Below, in pieces: positions 63,753 through 64,000 of a stretch of 64,000 nucleotides of DNA (positions within the stretch are counted from its first letter, which is position 1; every line of letters starts with the position of its first letter). A program made the translations under genes and the position numbers. The notes beneath the pieces were generated by a model. That model did no database searches. It was given only the letters and a program-made list of their open reading frames with translations, and was not told where the DNA came from. This DNA is from Bacteroides_D sp963546395 (lineage in GTDB: Bacteria; Bacteroidota; Bacteroidia; Bacteroidales; CAJPTX01). The stretch covers positions 195,373-259,372 of the forward strand of contig CAUUMS010000001.1 in assembly GCA_963546395.1 (NCBI GenBank), in the 5' to 3' direction.

Positions 63753-64000
63753 CAGATACCCTCGACGAGCTACGCGCCCTCAAGGACGCGCTACCCCACG
63801 GCGCCATCGAGTCCATCGCCCAGAGCCTCGCCATCCCCCCCGAGCAGGTGCGCGCCTTCCTGGCCGCCGCCTCCCTCCCGGGCGCCGACCCCCGCGCCGC
63901 CATACACGCCGAGCGCGGCCCCGCCGGGGGCACCCTCTGCGCCCCCCACGACGACATCATCCGCGCCGCACGAAACCTCCTACAGCAGGGGGAGGGGGTG
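63746..64000 (+). pseudogene. Partial plus-strand gene lacking a visible start
   Basis: An uninterrupted frame runs to the window edge with G/C at nearly every third position: TLDELRALKDALPHGAIESI, then AQSLAIPPEQVRAFLAA, and later CAPHDDIIRAARNLLQQG. It looks like a small helical, HTH-like Bacteroidetes protein. The in-frame TGA at 63743-63745, inside the repeat, is followed by no ATG, GTG or TTG until well into the conserved part. Either the repeat has removed the true start, or translation begins at an unusual codon. The C-terminus lies outside the window. Confidence 0.45.

Noticed and set aside
1..64000. CRISPR array, prophage, insertion sequence or rRNA operon
   Set aside because: No regularly spaced direct repeats, transposase, integrase, phage structural genes or rRNA-like sequences were seen.

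Overview
This window is chromosomal DNA from a Gram-negative member of the Bacteroidetes, most likely a high-GC, Porphyromonas-like Bacteroidales. The evidence is: a SusC/SusD (RagA/RagB) pair, a type IX secretion C-terminal sorting domain on a BspA-like leucine-rich protein, LPS genes (lpxK, kdsA, a GT9 glycosyltransferase), a bactofilin, DUF4295, DUF4254, DUF3276 (PUR) and DUF6266-like genes, and repeated -7 boxes of the Bacteroidetes type TAnnTTTG. Third codon positions are strongly G/C. Species cannot be fixed from the sequence alone. There is no sign of a prophage, CRISPR array, rRNA operon or insertion sequence.

Layout. 1-9.3 kb: 5' part of lpxK, sppA, a small Cys-rich lipoprotein, a MarR regulator, nth, lepB, a pseudouridine synthase, panB, a small membrane protein, a bactofilin and an OsmC-like protein. 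9.3-18 kb: an ABC-class ATPase, dusB, a YgjP-like metallopeptidase, an HU/SPOR envelope protein, a secreted orphan peptidase-prodomain-like protein, dnaB, folA and two tandem tRNA-Leu genes. 18-30.5 kb: an AlkD-like protein, a DUF6266-like protein, a MacB-type permease, a class IV aminotransferase, a rhomboid, holA, rimO, ftsY, the rpmB-rpmG-DUF4295 operon, cinA, kdsA and rarA. 30.5-41.7 kb: a Cache/HAMP/GAF/PAS sensor without output domain, a second rhomboid, a Na/Pi cotransporter, the SusD/SusC pair, a PUR protein and a phosphoesterase. 41.7-50 kb: a large outer-membrane protein, queF, GT9, DUF4254 and an aspartate ammonia-lyase fused to a cyclic-nucleotide-binding domain. 50-64 kb: a chemoreceptor, a thioredoxin-like lipid-envelope/periplasmic protein, an ABC-F ATPase, rlmB, pdxB, a secreted EEP-family protein, the giant T9SS-secreted LRR protein, and a truncated-looking plus-strand gene at the right edge.

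Most genes lie on the minus strand in short, tightly packed or overlapping operons. Housekeeping functions (replication, translation, tRNA/rRNA modification, cofactors, LPS precursor synthesis) are mixed with envelope functions (export, nutrient uptake, surface proteins).

The most interesting unexplained items are: a 50-bp palindromic repeat present twice without indels (49991-50040 and 63703-63752), the second copy abutting a gene that has lost its start; the cyclic-nucleotide-binding/aspartase fusion; a stand-alone secreted protease-prodomain-like protein; two receptor proteins with no signalling partners in the window; and a cluster of three strong hairpins at 52173-52277.
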